This document shows, in pieces, positions 8,051-16,375 of a stretch of 64,000 bases of DNA. Source of the stretch: DAOTVC01 sp034437215 (lineage in GTDB: Bacteria > Chloroflexota > Anaerolineae > B4-G1 > SLSP01); assembly GCA_034437215.1 (NCBI GenBank), contig DAOTVC010000087.1, positions 3,281 through 67,280 of the forward strand. Direction: 5' to 3'. Made by a program: the position numbers and the translations under genes. How positions within the stretch are numbered: the stretch's first letter is position 1; the number at the start of each line of letters is the position of its first letter. A model generated the notes under the pieces. It was not told the DNA's origin. It worked only from the letters and a program-made list of their open reading frames with translations, and made no database searches.

Positions 8051-8417
8051 ACAAAAACGCTCCCGTCCCTGCCGGGACGAGAGCGCAGCTCCCGCGGTAC
8101 CACCCTGTTTGACCTCTTTCAGGTCCTCTTGGTCCCACAGCCGTCAGGCGATGGGCTGCCCGATAACGCCGGGCGGGCGGAGCATCCTAATGAGTCTGGT
8201 AGTCAGATAGTCTTCTGGCCGGGTAGTCAAACGGTCTGATGTAAATTGACCGGGAGACTAGGCGACTCAGGACTCGGAGACTAAAAACCGTTCAGATGTC
8301 GGCTCGAGGGCGAACTTCAGCAGCTTTCCACCGGGTGGGGCTCTCAGTCGCCGGCCCCGCTTCCCTGTCGGCTTCCCCCTGCTTACTCTTCCCTGTCACG
8401 GCCTTTACACTATTGCT
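8051..8417 (-). ncRNA. T-box riboswitch leader, Phe (UUC) specifier
   Basis: The minus strand upstream of pheS carries the conserved T-box sequence AGGGTGGTACCGCGGGAGCT (8106-8087), whose GGTGG region pairs with the NCCA end of uncharged tRNA. The Stem I end contains AGTTCGCCCTCGAGC; aligned to other T-boxes by the downstream GAGC, the specifier triplet is TTC at 8314-8312, matching Phe. An intrinsic terminator follows the T-box sequence at 8084-8053. Uncharged tRNA-Phe should stabilise the antiterminator and switch on pheS, the four-helix-bundle gene and pheT. A TAGTC-type repeat patch (8190-8285) is inserted between Stem I and the antiterminator, which lengthens the linker. The 5' end is inferred from the promoter. 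Confidence 0.92.
8053..8084 (-). terminator. Intrinsic terminator of the pheS T-box leader
   Basis: On the minus strand a 10-bp stem with one mismatch (GCTCTCGTCC pairing with GGACGGGAGC around a CGGCA-type loop) is followed by GTTTTTGTTT. It is mutually exclusive with the antiterminator helix. Confidence 0.85.
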
Positions 8418-8423
8418 ATCTTG

Positions 8424-8451
8424 ATTATGCCGAAGAGGGAGGGATTGTCAA
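8424..8451 (-). promoter_or_regulatory. Promoter of the pheS operon
   Basis: TTGACA (8451-8446), a 16-bp spacer and CATAAT (8429-8424) on the minus strand put the transcript start near 8417, just before T-box Stem I. Confidence 0.7.
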
Positions 8452-8459
8452 GTCCAAAC

Positions 8460-8753
8460 CTAAATCCCCAGCGCCTCGCGCGCCTCCTCCTCCATCATCT
8501 CCGGCTTCCACATCTCCTGGCCCAGCACCACCTCCACGGGCTTCTCCGTCACTTCCTCGGCCCGCTCGTGGACCTGCTGGGTCATGAAGGAGGCCATGGG
8601 GCACATGGGGGAGGTGAGGATCATGGTGATCTTCACCTTGTCGTCCGCGACGTCGACGTCGCGGATCATGCCCATGGAGACGACGTCGAGCCCGATCTCG
8701 AAGTCGATGACGTCACGGAGGGCGGTCCTGATCTTTTCCGCTTCACTCTGCAT
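8460..8753 (-). CDS. MIP18/PaaD-like (DUF59) metal-sulfur cluster assembly protein
   Basis: The 97-residue protein is a DUF59-family member: IRTALRDVIDFEIGLDVVSM near the N terminus and TSPMCPMASFM around residue 48-58, where the conserved cysteine sits. Such proteins (SufT, PaaD, MIP18) help deliver Fe-S clusters or mature Fe-S enzymes in the cytoplasm. The ATG has AAGGAG upstream, and a strong promoter lies at 8796-8823. It is a single-gene unit; the T-box promoter of pheS begins right at its 3' end. The exact client protein cannot be told. Confidence 0.9.
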   Translation of the reverse strand: MQSEAEKIRTALRDVIDFEIGLDVVSMGMIRDVDVADDKVKITMILTSPMCPMASFMTQQVHERAEEVTEKPVEVVLGQEMWKPEMMEEEAREALGI

Positions 8754-8795
8754 TATGCTGCTCCTTCCGTAGGTTTCTGTTCTTGGTATAGGTTG

Positions 8796-8823
8796 ATTAT
8801 ATCACAGGAGCGGGAATTAACAA
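8796..8823 (-). promoter_or_regulatory. Promoter of the DUF59 gene
   Basis: Minus strand TTGTTA (8823-8818), a 16-bp spacer and a perfect TATAAT (8801-8796). Confidence 0.7.
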
Positions 8824-8904
8824 TAATTCAAAGAGTCGTCTTCAAAAAGAGGGCGCGCCGGGGAGCGGACAATACCTGGCGGGCCTTCGGCGACGAGTCT
8901 CTCC

Positions 8905-8932
8905 TTGGCTTATCGCGGCATGATGCTATACT
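8905..8932 (+). promoter_or_regulatory. Promoter of parB
   Basis: TTGGCT (8905-8910), a 16-bp spacer and TATACT (8927-8932), about 40 bp before the parB ATG. Confidence 0.6.
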
Positions 8933-8972
8933 TTGACCGGAGTCTACCAGTAGTGACGGGAGAGAAGAGCGC

Positions 8973-9830
8973 ATGAGTCCTAGACGCGGGTTGGGGCGCG
9001 GGCTGGAATCGCTGATTCCGGCAACGGAGAAGGAGGAGACCTCAGGCCTGAAGGAGGTCGCCCACGACGCCATCCTGCCCAATCCTCACCAGCCCCGGAT
9101 GCCTTTCCGCGATCAGGATCTGGTGGAGCTCGCCGCCTCGATCCAGGAGCATGGCATCCTCCAGCCCCTCGTGGTCACCCGGCGCCCGGAGGGCGGCTAC
9201 TACCTCATCGCCGGGGAGCGGCGGTGGCGGGCGGCCCACCTGGCGGGCCTGACGCAGGTGCCGGTGATCGTCAAGGACGCCGCGCCGCGGGAGATGCTGG
9301 AGCTGGCGCTCGTCGAGAATGTGCAGCGCGAGGACCTCAACCCCCTGGAGGAGGCCCTGGCCTACGAGCAGCTGGTGGCGGAGTTCGAGCTCTCCCACAC
9401 CGAGGTCGCCCAGCGCGTGGGCAAGAGCCGCGTCGCGATCACCAACACCCTGCGCCTTCTGCAGGCAGCCGAGGGCGTGCGCCGGGCGCTCATGGAGGAG
9501 AAAGTCACCGAGGGGCACGCTCGCGCCCTCCTGGGCTTGGAGACCGAGGAGGAGCAGGAGATGGCCCTGCAGCTGGTACTGCAGCAGGAGCTGACCGTGC
9601 GACAGACGGAGGCCCTGGTGAAGAAGCTGCGGGCCGGAGAGAAGGTGGCCCCCCGGGCCAAGCCGGCTCCGTCCCCCGAGATCCGGGCCATGGAGGAGCG
9701 CTTCCAGGAGTCCCTGGGCACACGCGTGCGCCTCAAGAGCGGGCGCAAGGGGGGGCGCATCATCATCTACTACTACTCCGACGAGGAGTTCCAGTCGCTC
9801 TACGAGACCCTCACCGGGGAAGATCTCTGA
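8973..9830 (+). CDS. parB: ParB/Spo0J chromosome-partitioning protein
   Basis: The 285-residue protein has the ParB N-terminal CTPase domain with the box II motif AGERRWRAA (near residue 80) and NVQREDLNPLEEA (near 112), then the helix-turn-helix for parS binding (HTEVAQRVGKSRVAITNTLR, about 145-165) and a C-terminal dimerisation domain. It loads on parS sites and spreads as a CTP-dependent clamp to help segregate the chromosome. No parA adjoins it: upstream is the divergent DUF59 gene and downstream an M24 peptidase. I did not find a canonical parS (TGTTTCACGTGAAACA) nearby. GGAGAG precedes the ATG. Confidence 0.95.
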   Translation: MSPRRGLGRGLESLIPATEKEETSGLKEVAHDAILPNPHQPRMPFRDQDLVELAASIQEHGILQPLVVTRRPEGGYYLIAGERRWRAAHLAGLTQVPVIVKDAAPREMLELALVENVQREDLNPLEEALAYEQLVAEFELSHTEVAQRVGKSRVAITNTLRLLQAAEGVRRALMEEKVTEGHARALLGLETEEEQEMALQLVLQQELTVRQTEALVKKLRAGEKVAPRAKPAPSPEIRAMEERFQESLGTRVRLKSGRKGGRIIIYYYSDEEFQSLYETLTGEDL

Positions 9831-9857
9831 ACCAGCCACCATCACAGGAGCTACTAC

Positions 9858-11060
9858 ATGAACCTATCCTTTGAAGTTGCCGAAATTATCCGCGAGAAGA
9901 CGGAGCAGGCGGTCGAGGTCCTGAAGGAGAAGAAGGTCGACCTCTGGCTGACCTTCGTACGGGAGACCCGGCAGGTGAAGGACCCCGCCGTCGATCTGCT
10001 GCTGGGCTTCGATCTCACCTGGCCCTCCGCCCTGCTCATTCACCGGCGCGGCGAGCGGATCGCGCTGGCAGGACGGTACGACATCGCCAACATCGAGCGC
10101 CTGGAGGCCTACACGGATGTGCGAGGCTACGACGAGTCCATCCAGGGAGTCCTGGTCGAAACCCTCAAGCGTCTCAAACCCCGCCAGATCGCCGTGAACT
10201 ACTCCGAGAGCGATCCGGCGGCCGACGGGTTGACCTACGGGATGTTCCGCAGCCTCTCGCGGATGCTCGCCCCCACGCCCTACTGCTCCCGCCTCATCTC
10301 CGCCGAGGAGATCATCGGCACGCTGCGCGGGCGCAAGACGGAGTCGGAGCTGGCTCTCATCCGGGGCGCCATCTCCCACACCGAGGAGGCCTTCGACCTG
10401 GTGACCTCCCGGCTGCAGCCCGGAATGACCGACGTCCAGATCGTCCAACTGCTGCATAACTACCTGGAGGAGCGGGGCTTCTTCAGCGCCTGGGACTGGG
10501 AGTACTGTCCCATCGTGACGGTCGCTTCCGATGCTGAGGTGGGGCACACGATGGCGGCGGGTCACCGGGTGGAGGCGGGGAACGTCGTGCGGGTCGATTT
10601 CGGCATTTCACGGTATGGTTTCGTGTCGGATCTGCAGCGTACCTGGTATGTGCGGGAGTCCGGTGCGCAGGCGGTCCCGGCGAACGTGGCGCGGGCCTGG
10701 GAAGCGGTCAGTGCGGCGCTGGAGGCCGGGCGCGCCGCGCTGAAGCCCGGAGCCAAGGGTTGGGAGGTCGATGCGGCGGCGCGCCGCACGTTGGTCGATG
10801 CCGGCTACGCCGAGTATCTGCATGCCTTTGGGCACCACATCGGGCGCACGGCCCACGATGGGGCCACGATCCTGGGACCCAAGTGGGAGCGTTACGGGGA
10901 CGCGGTCGAACGGAGCATCGAGGTCGGGAACGTCTTCGCCATCGAGCTGGGGGTGGCCGTTCCCGGACGGGGCTACGTGGGCCGGGAGGAGGACGTCGTC
11001 GTCACCGAAGAGGGGGCCGAGTACATCAGCAAGCCCCAAGAGGAGATCTGGATCGTCTAA
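9858..11060 (+). CDS. M24-family peptidase (Xaa-Pro aminopeptidase-like)
   Basis: The 400-residue protein has a creatinase-like N-terminal domain (1 to about 165) and a C-terminal pita-bread domain. The five expected metal ligands can be seen: Asp in VRVDFG, Asp in SDLQRTW, His in FGHHIGR, Glu in FAIELG and Glu in GREEDVV. Family members cleave Xaa-Pro bonds or related substrates in the cytoplasm. ACAGGAG stands 8 bp before the ATG. It follows parB by 27 bp and may be read from the same transcript, but no functional link is known to me. Substrate preference is not visible. Confidence 0.92.
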   Translation: MNLSFEVAEIIREKTEQAVEVLKEKKVDLWLTFVRETRQVKDPAVDLLLGFDLTWPSALLIHRRGERIALAGRYDIANIERLEAYTDVRGYDESIQGVLVETLKRLKPRQIAVNYSESDPAADGLTYGMFRSLSRMLAPTPYCSRLISAEEIIGTLRGRKTESELALIRGAISHTEEAFDLVTSRLQPGMTDVQIVQLLHNYLEERGFFSAWDWEYCPIVTVASDAEVGHTMAAGHRVEAGNVVRVDFGISRYGFVSDLQRTWYVRESGAQAVPANVARAWEAVSAALEAGRAALKPGAKGWEVDAAARRTLVDAGYAEYLHAFGHHIGRTAHDGATILGPKWERYGDAVERSIEVGNVFAIELGVAVPGRGYVGREEDVVVTEEGAEYISKPQEEIWIV

Positions 11061-11081
11061 GGGGAGGGCGGGAAAGATGAA

Positions 11082-11103
11082 AGCGGCGCTGTACAGCGCC
11101 GCT
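11082..11103. repeat. 22-bp perfect palindrome between convergent genes
   Basis: AGCGGCGCTGTACAGCGCCGCT is a perfect palindrome between the M24 gene and the convergent regulator gene. No T-run follows on either strand, so it is not a clear terminator. Confidence 0.6.
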
Positions 11104-11123
11104 CTTCGATTCGTAGGGACCCT

Positions 11124-11813
11124 TCAGGGGTCTGCGTCAGGTATTGGCGCGCTCGCCTCGCGCTCGCCTTCAGTCTCGCCCTCGGGCGTGCTCTTCTCGT
11201 CCCGCCACTGCAGGCGATAACCGCAGAGCGCGTCGGCGCTCGCGTGTCCCTGAACGCGCTCGAGATCGGCGTTGAGGAGCTGGCGCAGTAAGTACTGATC
11301 GATCTTGCAGGTCTCGGGGTGGGACTGGGCCACGTAGTGATAGGGGCAGTTGCAGGTATAGAAGAAGTACTCGCCGTCCTCGGTCTTCTCCCAACGACTG
11401 ACGAAACCGAGCTGTTTGAGATACTGGATTACGGCATCCAGCCGCTCGTCGTGGTCGTCGGGTAAGTCTTCCATTCCCTCGGCGAGACGCTGGGCGGTGT
11501 CTTCCAAGACCTCGTCCTTTGTTTCCGGCGCTACATTCTCATCCAGAGAGTCAAGCAGAGCGCTGGCCAACCCGCTGTAGTTGGTGGGAAAGAGGTCCGC
11601 AGCCATGGAGGTGAGGCGGTAGACGTAGCGAGGGCGCCCCGGTCGGTTTGAGCGGCGTACTTCCGGGTCGGTGATGTAACCCTCGGAGCGGAGGATCTCC
11701 AGGTGGTGGCGCACCGTGACGCTGGTAAGTTCCAGCTCCTCACTTAACTCCTGGACGGTAATCTCTCCACGACGTTTGAGGATCTCTAAAATCTGTTGGC
11801 GTGTATCCTGCAT
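11124..11813 (-). CDS. SufR-like winged-helix transcriptional regulator with Cys cluster
   Basis: About 229 residues. The N-terminal winged helix (QQILEILKRRGEITVQELSE, then TSVTVRHHLEILRSEGYI) binds DNA. The C-terminal half has CNCPYHYVA, then C in HPETCKIDQ, and a last C in DALCGYR, a pattern found in SufR and related Fe-S-sensing repressors, where the cysteines hold a cluster. I infer that it senses Fe-S status or redox. I choose the ATG at 11813 because GGGGTGA lies just upstream and the homologous region begins there; the frame extends 14 codons further up. Its promoter is at 11895-11923. Its target may be itself or the divergent subtilase gene. Confidence 0.85.
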   Translation of the reverse strand: MQDTRQQILEILKRRGEITVQELSEELELTSVTVRHHLEILRSEGYITDPEVRRSNRPGRPRYVYRLTSMAADLFPTNYSGLASALLDSLDENVAPETKDEVLEDTAQRLAEGMEDLPDDHDERLDAVIQYLKQLGFVSRWEKTEDGEYFFYTCNCPYHYVAQSHPETCKIDQYLLRQLLNADLERVQGHASADALCGYRLQWRDEKSTPEGETEGEREASAPIPDADP

Positions 11814-11894
11814 GTTGTTCACCCCGGTGTGTGCTGGCTCGGGCAATGGTGTCAAATCGCTAAGGTTATTTTGGATATTAAGTAGACCTTTACC

Positions 11895-11923
11895 ATTGTA
11901 ACATTCGAGCTTCTTTTTGTCAA
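11895..11923 (-). promoter_or_regulatory. Promoter of the SufR-like regulator
   Basis: Minus strand TTGACA (11923-11918), a 17-bp spacer and TACAAT (11900-11895). Confidence 0.65.
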
Positions 11924-12035
11924 ACGCCCATTTACTTTACTGGCAGCGAGGATCGGATAGTATCGGGGTGTGTTTGAAGCCGGTTGGCAGTTGTCCTGGG
12001 CGCACAGCACACCTTCTCATAGAATTGGAGAACCC

Positions 12036-15000
12036 ATGGAAAACCGAAGTACTCTCAAGATAGTGTTGGTTCTGGGGCTTAGCCTCTCACTGATTGTGCT
12101 CTGGACTATCGTCGCCGGCGCGGCTCCCGACCCTCCCGATGGCCCGGAGGCTCTATCACCTCCCGCCTTCCAGACGAAGACGGTGGTCCACCCCACCTTG
12201 CTGCAGCAGCTGTCGACGGTTACAGAGGAGACGCCCTTGCGGGTCATCCTACGGCTTCACCCGGTAGGGCCCTCTCTCGCTCCCTTGCTGACCCTGCAGT
12301 TGGAGGACAGCGATGCGCGTCGCCAACAGATTGTCACCGGATTGCAGGGCCGGCTGGAACGCTCGCGTGAGGCGCTCGCTCCCCTGCCGGCAGGAGCTAC
12401 CATCCATCACAATCTCTGGATCATGAATGGGCTGGCGCTCAGCGCCCCTCCCTCTGTCGTTCGGGATCTGGCGACCTCACCGGCGGTTGCCGAGATGTGG
12501 CTGGATGAGGCGCGGCAGTACGTGGACGTCACCCTGACCGAAGGGCCTTTGGACGACGAGGAGCTGTGGGGCATCGCGCGGATCGCTGCCCCCGAGGTCT
12601 GGTCGACCCTTGGTATCTCCGGTACGGGGGCGGTGGTCGCCAGCATGGACACCGGCGTCGACTACCATCATCCGGCTCTCTCTGCCAACTACCGGGGCAA
12701 CCTGGGGCACGGGTTGGTCGATCATGAGAGCTCGTGGTTCGATCCCCTCAACGGGGGCGTCTACCCCTACGACGACTACGGACATGGGACCCACACGCTG
12801 GGTACGGCGGTGGGAGGAGAGGGCCTCGGCGTGGCGCCGGGCGCGCGCTGGATTGCGGCCAAGATCTTGAGCAACAGAGGTTACGGCTTCGATTCCGACA
12901 TCCACGCCGGCTTCCAGTGGTTTCTCGCTCCCGGCGGGGACCCCGCCCTGGCCCCAGATGTGGTCGTCTGCTCCTGGGGATCGACGCTTGCCGGCAGCAC
13001 CGTCTTTCAGGAGGACATCGACCTCCTACAAGCGGCCGGGATCTTCCCCGTCTTTGCTGCCGGCAACGAGGGGCCCTGGCCGGGCTCCCTCCGCTCCCCG
13101 GCGAGCCTGCCCGGAGTCTTTGCCGTGGGAGCCAGCGACCCTTACGATCAGATCGCGAGTTTCTCCAGCCGCGGCCCCTCTCTCTGGGAGGAGATCAAGC
13201 CCTACATTGTGGCTCCCGGGGTCAACATCCTCTCCGCCTATCCGGGTGGGACCTACGCATCGTCCAACGGGACCTCGATGGCGACGCCCCACGTGGCGGG
13301 CACGGCGGCCCTCCTGCGCAGTGTGAGCCCGACCCTCTCCGTGCAGGCGATGGCCCGGACCCTCACCGAGACCGCCGTCCCCCTTACCACCACGGTCCCT
13401 AATAACGACAGCGGTTGGGGGCTTCTCGATGCTTATGGGGCCGTCGTCTCCCTGGCGCAGCCGGCGATCCTCAGCGGGACGGTCACCGGTGCCGGCGGAC
13501 AGGGCCTCGCGGGCGCTCAGGTTCGCGCCTCACCCCACGGTGAGTCGGGCCGGGTCGCTGCGACCTCCACGGATGGGCAGGGACGCTTTCGACTCGCCTT
13601 ACGTCCCGGTCTCTACGACGTCACCGCCTCGGACTTTGGATACCGGTCGCAGACGACGGGGCACGTGGAGGCTCTCACCAATACCGTCCACACTCTCGAC
13701 TTTCGGCTCTCCGCACTACCCACCGGACTGCTCAGGGGCGAGGTCGGCGTTGCCCCTGCGGGCGCCGTGCCCACCCGCTCCCTCGTCCTGCGCGCGCTGG
13801 GGACACCGGTCACGTCGACGGTCGGCAGCGGTACCTATGAGATGACGCTGCCGGTGGGCGAATACGTCGTGGAGGCGCGGGGGAACGGCTATCGGGTCCT
13901 GACGGCCACGGTCGACATCTCGTCGAGCGCGGAAACGGTGCAGAACTTCACCCTGGAGAGCGCGCCCACCCTCCTGCTGGTCGACGCCGACGGCTGGGCC
14001 TACGTCAGCGAGATCGGTTACTGGCGGACGGCGCTCGACGATCTGGCCTATGCCTACGACAACTTCGGGCTGACGAAGATGAGCGTCTCCACGACCACCT
14101 TCGATATCCTGGAGGCCTACGATGTCGTGCTCTGGTCCTCCCCGGTGGCTTCGCCGGGTCTGGTCAACGCCGGTCAGGGGCTCGAAAACTACCTGGCCGG
14201 GGGCGGGCGTCTGCTTCTCAGCGGGCAGGACGTCGCCTACTTCGATCTGGGCGCCTCCCTCTACCTTGTCCCCCAGCCCTACCTGCGCGAGCAGATCGCC
14301 GTCGCCTACGGGGGAGAGCTCACCGCCCTCTTCTCCCCCATCCACGGGCTGGGTCCCTTCGCGGGTTGGGTGCCGGAGGTGCTGGGGGGCGATGGCGCCG
14401 ACAACCAGGAAGCGCCCGATGCGGTGAGTGTGCGCGACGCGGACCTCGCCGAGCGGGTCTGGGAGTACCGGGGCGGTGAAGGAGCGGGCGTCGGAGCCCA
14501 CGTCTGCACCCCCTACCGGGCCCTCTTCTTCTCCTTCGGCTTTGAGGCCATCGCAGAGCGAGCGCAGCGCCGGGCGGTGATGGTACGCTCCCTCGACTGG
14601 CTCATGGCACCGCCGCCGACGTCGGGGCTGACCTTAGATTACGCGACCGCGCCCCTCATCGCCTCGCCGGGCGAGACGGTGACCCACACCGTACGCGTCC
14701 GGCATATCGGCATGCGGGGCTCTGCGGATTCCTTGAACGTCTCTCTGGAAGGGGGTGCGTGGGCGACGACCCTGTCACCGACCCGGGTGACCCTGTCTCC
14801 CTGTGCATCCCAGATCTTTACGGTGACGGTCACGCCTCCCCCGGATGCCGGCGTGGACGTAACGGATCTGCTGACCCTCACCGTGGACTCGACGCTTCTG
14901 GGGAGTCCCCTGACCGCCCCCCTCCGGACGAAGACCCCGGCCCCTGTGCTCCTCGTCGATGACGAGCGCTGGTATCCCATGGAGACCTACTACCTGGAGG

Positions 15001-16307
15001 CGTTGGAGGCCCGCGGCGTCCCCTTCGACCTCTGGAGCACCGATCACGGGCGCGCGGGTGGTCTCCACACCGGCCCTCTTACCAAAGCGACCCTCGACCG
15101 CTACCCCATCGCCGTCTGGTTTACGGGCTACGACTGGTATGCTCCCGTGACCTCCCAGGAGGAGACACTCCTGATCGATTACCTGAGTGCGGGAGGCCGG
15201 CTCTTCCTCTCGTCGCAGGATTTCCTCTACCACCACGAGGACGCTCTCTTGGCAGAGCGCCTGGGGGTGGCCGAGGTGGTCCACGAAGGCCAGGTCGAGG
15301 TGGCCTTTGGGGTCGCTGAACACCCGGCGGGTGGCTCGTGGGGTCCCGTGGAGCTCGTCTACCCCTTCCGCAACTGGAGCGATGGAGCGGAGCCGGACCG
15401 CGGGGCAGCGGTTGTGGCGCGCGCTGCTGGTGGAGCGCCGGTGGCGCTGGCAGCGCAGGGCCGGCAGACCTCCACCTGGCGCTCGCTCTTCTACGCCTTC
15501 CCCGTCGAGACCCTGCCCTTGGAGGCGCGGGCGGACGCCCTCTCCAGGGGTGTCGGCTGGCTCTCGCCGCTGGGCAGGAGCCGTTGGTCGGTCACGCCCA
15601 CCGCTCCCCTCCCCGGTGCTCGGCTCACCACGACCCTCGTGCTGGTGGGGGACGAGGGCGCGCGCCCGGCGAACTTCGTGCACCCTCTGCCCGCGGGGCT
15701 GGACCTCGTCGAGACCACGCTTCCTGCCGGCGTCACCTACGATCCGGGAGCGCGCCGGCTCTCGTGGGCGGGCTGGGTGACCGGCTCGCAGCCCCTCACC
15801 CTCACCTGGGCTGCACGGCTCACGACGACCCTGCCTTCTGGAGAGGCGCTCACGCCTACGGTGACCCTGGGGCTGCCGGCGTGGGGCCTGACCTTCACGC
15901 GCGCGGCCTCGCTCCGGGTGGCGGGTGCCGATCTGGACACCAGCCGCTGGCAGTTTCCGCCGGACCTGACGGTGCAGTCCCCCTTCACCCTCACCCTCGA
16001 TCTGCGGAACAGCGGCCCCGGCGCGGCCTCCGCCGTCGCCGTCGATCTCTGGCTCAACCCGGGCGTAGCGCCCCTCACGGTGACCGTCGCGCCCACGCGG
16101 GGCACGCCCCTGCCCCTCTGGTCGGGTGCCCTGGGGCCCGGTGAGAGCCGGCGCGTCAGCGTCCCGCTGCGCCCCTGGCGCTACGGCGACCGGCTCCGGG
16201 TCGACGCCCTCCTCTCCGACGGCACGGGCCGCCGGTGGGAGCGGGTGCTCTGGCTGGAAGCCGATCCCTTGCGGGCTTACATGCCCCTCGTGGTCCGGAA
16301 GCGCTAA
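12036..16307 (+). CDS. Giant secreted subtilisin-like serine protease (S8)
   Basis: About 1423 residues starting at the ATG at 12036, which has GGAG 5 bp upstream. Residues 1 to about 35 are a signal peptide (ending LWTIVAGAAP). A propeptide-like region follows, then the S8 domain with Asp205 (MDTGVDYHHP), His250 (GHGTHTLGT) and Ser414 (NGTSMATPH), and an oxyanion Asn in AAGNEGPW. After the protease come carboxypeptidase-regulatory-like beta domains (about 485-640), two related regions that each begin with LLVDxD or LLVDDERW and resemble ThuA/gliding-motility-type domains, and CARDB-like beta domains. The tail is AYMPLVVRKR, a hydrophobic-basic ending. It is probably exported and cell-surface associated, degrading extracellular protein. 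Confidence 0.92.
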   Translation: MENRSTLKIVLVLGLSLSLIVLWTIVAGAAPDPPDGPEALSPPAFQTKTVVHPTLLQQLSTVTEETPLRVILRLHPVGPSLAPLLTLQLEDSDARRQQIVTGLQGRLERSREALAPLPAGATIHHNLWIMNGLALSAPPSVVRDLATSPAVAEMWLDEARQYVDVTLTEGPLDDEELWGIARIAAPEVWSTLGISGTGAVVASMDTGVDYHHPALSANYRGNLGHGLVDHESSWFDPLNGGVYPYDDYGHGTHTLGTAVGGEGLGVAPGARWIAAKILSNRGYGFDSDIHAGFQWFLAPGGDPALAPDVVVCSWGSTLAGSTVFQEDIDLLQAAGIFPVFAAGNEGPWPGSLRSPASLPGVFAVGASDPYDQIASFSSRGPSLWEEIKPYIVAPGVNILSAYPGGTYASSNGTSMATPHVAGTAALLRSVSPTLSVQAMARTLTETAVPLTTTVPNNDSGWGLLDAYGAVVSLAQPAILSGTVTGAGGQGLAGAQVRASPHGESGRVAATSTDGQGRFRLALRPGLYDVTASDFGYRSQTTGHVEALTNTVHTLDFRLSALPTGLLRGEVGVAPAGAVPTRSLVLRALGTPVTSTVGSGTYEMTLPVGEYVVEARGNGYRVLTATVDISSSAETVQNFTLESAPTLLLVDADGWAYVSEIGYWRTALDDLAYAYDNFGLTKMSVSTTTFDILEAYDVVLWSSPVASPGLVNAGQGLENYLAGGGRLLLSGQDVAYFDLGASLYLVPQPYLREQIAVAYGGELTALFSPIHGLGPFAGWVPEVLGGDGADNQEAPDAVSVRDADLAERVWEYRGGEGAGVGAHVCTPYRALFFSFGFEAIAERAQRRAVMVRSLDWLMAPPPTSGLTLDYATAPLIASPGETVTHTVRVRHIGMRGSADSLNVSLEGGAWATTLSPTRVTLSPCASQIFTVTVTPPPDAGVDVTDLLTLTVDSTLLGSPLTAPLRTKTPAPVLLVDDERWYPMETYYLEALEARGVPFDLWSTDHGRAGGLHTGPLTKATLDRYPIAVWFTGYDWYAPVTSQEETLLIDYLSAGGRLFLSSQDFLYHHEDALLAERLGVAEVVHEGQVEVAFGVAEHPAGGSWGPVELVYPFRNWSDGAEPDRGAAVVARAAGGAPVALAAQGRQTSTWRSLFYAFPVETLPLEARADALSRGVGWLSPLGRSRWSVTPTAPLPGARLTTTLVLVGDEGARPANFVHPLPAGLDLVETTLPAGVTYDPGARRLSWAGWVTGSQPLTLTWAARLTTTLPSGEALTPTVTLGLPAWGLTFTRAASLRVAGADLDTSRWQFPPDLTVQSPFTLTLDLRNSGPGAASAVAVDLWLNPGVAPLTVTVAPTRGTPLPLWSGALGPGESRRVSVPLRPWRYGDRLRVDALLSDGTGRRWERVLWLEADPLRAYMPLVVRKR

Positions 16308-16329
16308 GCAAGTCGCAAACTGTTGTGGT

Positions 16330-16354
16330 GGTTCGTAGTAGGCGCTTCAGCGCC
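16330..16354. repeat. Short GTAG-stem-TTCAG palindromic element
   Basis: TTCGTAGTAGGCGCTTCAGCGCC contains a small hairpin (GGCGC around TTCA). A similar string, TCGTAGGGACCCTTCAGGGG, lies near 11112. Such units look like scattered intergenic palindromes. Confidence 0.4.
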
Positions 16355-16375
16355 GTGCAGGTGGCTATGACCGAT

